A stretch of 64,000 nt of DNA from Dinochytrium kinnereticum (lineage: Eukaryota; Chytridiomycota; Chytridiomycetes; Chytridiales; Chytridiaceae): contig JADGJT010000049.1 of the NCBI GenBank assembly GCA_027604005.1, forward strand, positions 24,640-88,639. The letters run 5' to 3'. A model generated the notes under the pieces. The model had not been told where the DNA came from and did not search any database. It worked only from the letters and a program-made list of their open reading frames with translations. The position numbers and the translations under genes are program-made. This document shows positions 63,095-64,000 of the stretch, in pieces; the stretch's first letter is position 1, and every line of letters begins with the position of its first letter.

Positions 63095-63479
63095 TTGTGT
63101 ATTTGTGTGTCTTAAAATTCAATAAAGAACTTCCCGCTGGCAAGTGCCAGCGGTGCTGGGGTCTGATCTTACTTTGTGGCTTTAGAACTTAGAGGTTTAT
63201 TTGTCTGTGAGAGAGAGAGAGATTTTCCAGTTATCTTTCCACCTTTTTCCATCCTGCCCTTTTTATCTCTGATGAGATTCTCCCTTCTGCGACCTGAGGC
63301 GTCACCACTGACGCCTCCTCTGCGGCCGCGGGGTCCTTGCCGCAGAGCCGTTAAAAATGAAAACCAATAAAGAAACTCAAACATAACTTAGAATGTTAAA
63401 AAGAAGATGGGAGGGAAGAAGAGTTAATCTGGGGTCCTTTAGTTTCCCCAGAACGCGTCAAAACGCGTAAACTTTAACA
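63095..63479 (-). mobile_element. 3' LTR of a Ty1/copia element
   Basis: Read on the minus strand, a purine tract (63480-63492) is followed at once by TGTTAAAGTT, and a possible end ...ATACACA lies at 63095. This gives a TG...CA unit of about 385 bases. It has an A-rich promoter-like site (GATAAAAAG) and AATAAA. It holds three perfect 9-base stems: 63134-63153, 63296-63317 and 63318-63347. The boundary near the purine tract is well supported. The outer end is a guess, because the matching 5' LTR is outside the window. Confidence 0.65.
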
Positions 63480-63492
63480 CTCCCCCTTTCCC
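63480..63492 (-). other. Polypurine tract of the copia element
   Basis: Minus strand GGGAAAGGGGGAG lies directly upstream of the LTR's TG, where plus-strand DNA synthesis of LTR elements is primed. It lies about 80 bases downstream of the RNase H stop codon. Confidence 0.75.
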
Positions 63493-63571
63493 GACCATAA
63501 AAAAGAGAAAGAAAAAGAAAAAAAAATAAAATAACAAAACAACAAAAAACAAAAAAAATAAAAAAATGATC

Positions 63572-64000
63572 CTAGTTGATCAGACCAAGACCAACTCTAA
63601 GTTCTTCGTGTCGCGTTCTCTCGAGTCCTTTAGTTAACACGTCTGCTAACATTTTGTTTGTGGGCAGGTAATTGAGCTCTATAGTACCATCAGCAATTTT
63701 CTCCCGGGTGAAGTGAAACTTAATGTCGATATGCATAGTTCGTTGATGGTCCTCGGGGTTGCGCGCAATAGCGATGGCGGCCTGGTTATCTGAGTGGATA
63801 ATGGTGGTTGGAGACGAGGTTTTTAGTCCGAAGTCTGCTAACAAGTTTCGGATCCATATTGCCTCGGAAGTTGCAAAGTACAATGCCATGTACTCTGCCT
63901 CCATTGTGGAACCAGCTATGGTTGGTTGAAGCTTTGACTTCCAGCAGATGGAGGTGCCGTTTGCCGTAAAAGTGTAACCGGTTATGGATCGCCGTGTGTC
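63572..64000 (-). mobile_element. Ty1/copia retrotransposon, RNase H end of pol (partial, enters from right)
   Basis: The frame runs off the right edge. It reads DTRRSITGYTFTANGTSICW, then IAGSTMEAEYMALYFATSEA, IWIRNLLADFGL, IIHSDNQAAIAIARNPEDHQ, RTMHIDIKFHFTREKIADG, IELNYLPTNKMLADVLTKGL and a stop at 63572. DxRRSxxGY, SxMEAEYMAL, DNQAAIAIARNP and the KMLADxLTKGL tail are the copia RNase H landmarks in order. The active-site acidic residues, such as the Glu of MEAEY and the Asp of SDNQAA, are intact and no stop occurs in 140 codons. The element may therefore be recent. The protease, integrase and reverse transcriptase would lie to the right. Confidence 0.95.

Overview
The window is nuclear DNA of a zoosporic (flagellated) fungus, most likely a chytrid-grade lineage. 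The protein-coding genes are dense and most carry several short GT-AG introns. The proteins are fungal or opisthokont in type: Arp2, RanGAP/Rna1, a SNF5 with a C-terminal GATA-like zinc finger, eIF2B-alpha, Rpn5, U2AF large subunit, Top3 and a MEF2-type MADS factor. There is also a complete single-headed axonemal dynein heavy chain, and a second probable flagellar gene (EF-hand plus WD40, WDR49-like). The mitochondrial genes for OSCP and PET117 point to respiring mitochondria, so anaerobic rumen chytrids are unlikely.

Layout, left to right. 1-9 kb: possible end of an unknown gene, ARP2 (+), a WD40 protein (-), PET117 (+), a MEF2-type MADS factor (-) and RanGAP (+). 9-18.5 kb: RPS9 (+), clathrin light chain (-), TOP3 (+), the EF-hand/WD40 protein (-) and NEDD8 (+). 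18.5-33.4 kb: SNF5 (-), eIF2B-alpha (+), a USP36-like deubiquitinase (-), OSCP (+), a MYST acetyltransferase (+), U2AF large subunit (-), Rpn5 (-), AP-1 sigma (+), RPL21 (-) and RPS19 (+). 33.4-46.3 kb: the DNAH7-like dynein heavy chain (-). 46.3-50.4 kb: a sparse region with one F-box/LRR-like gene. 50.4-61.4 kb: one giant gene (-) for a single-pass membrane protein of roughly 3,400-3,500 residues built from tandem beta-rich repeats. 61.6-64 kb: mobile-element debris, namely a decayed Ty3/gypsy integrase end and the 3' end of a Ty1/copia element with its LTR running off the right edge.

Gene order is mostly alternating divergent and convergent pairs with very small gaps. Divergent start codons lie 25-75 bp apart at SNF5/eIF2B-alpha, WD40-EF/NEDD8, clathrin light chain/TOP3 and Rpn5/AP-1 sigma. 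They may even overlap at USP36-like/OSCP. Convergent stop codons can be 6 bp apart (eIF2B-alpha/USP36-like). Most genes are housekeeping. The features most worth following up are the giant repeat protein with its repeat-phased introns, the flagellar pair, the overlapping start codons, and the young tandem duplications and element remnants.
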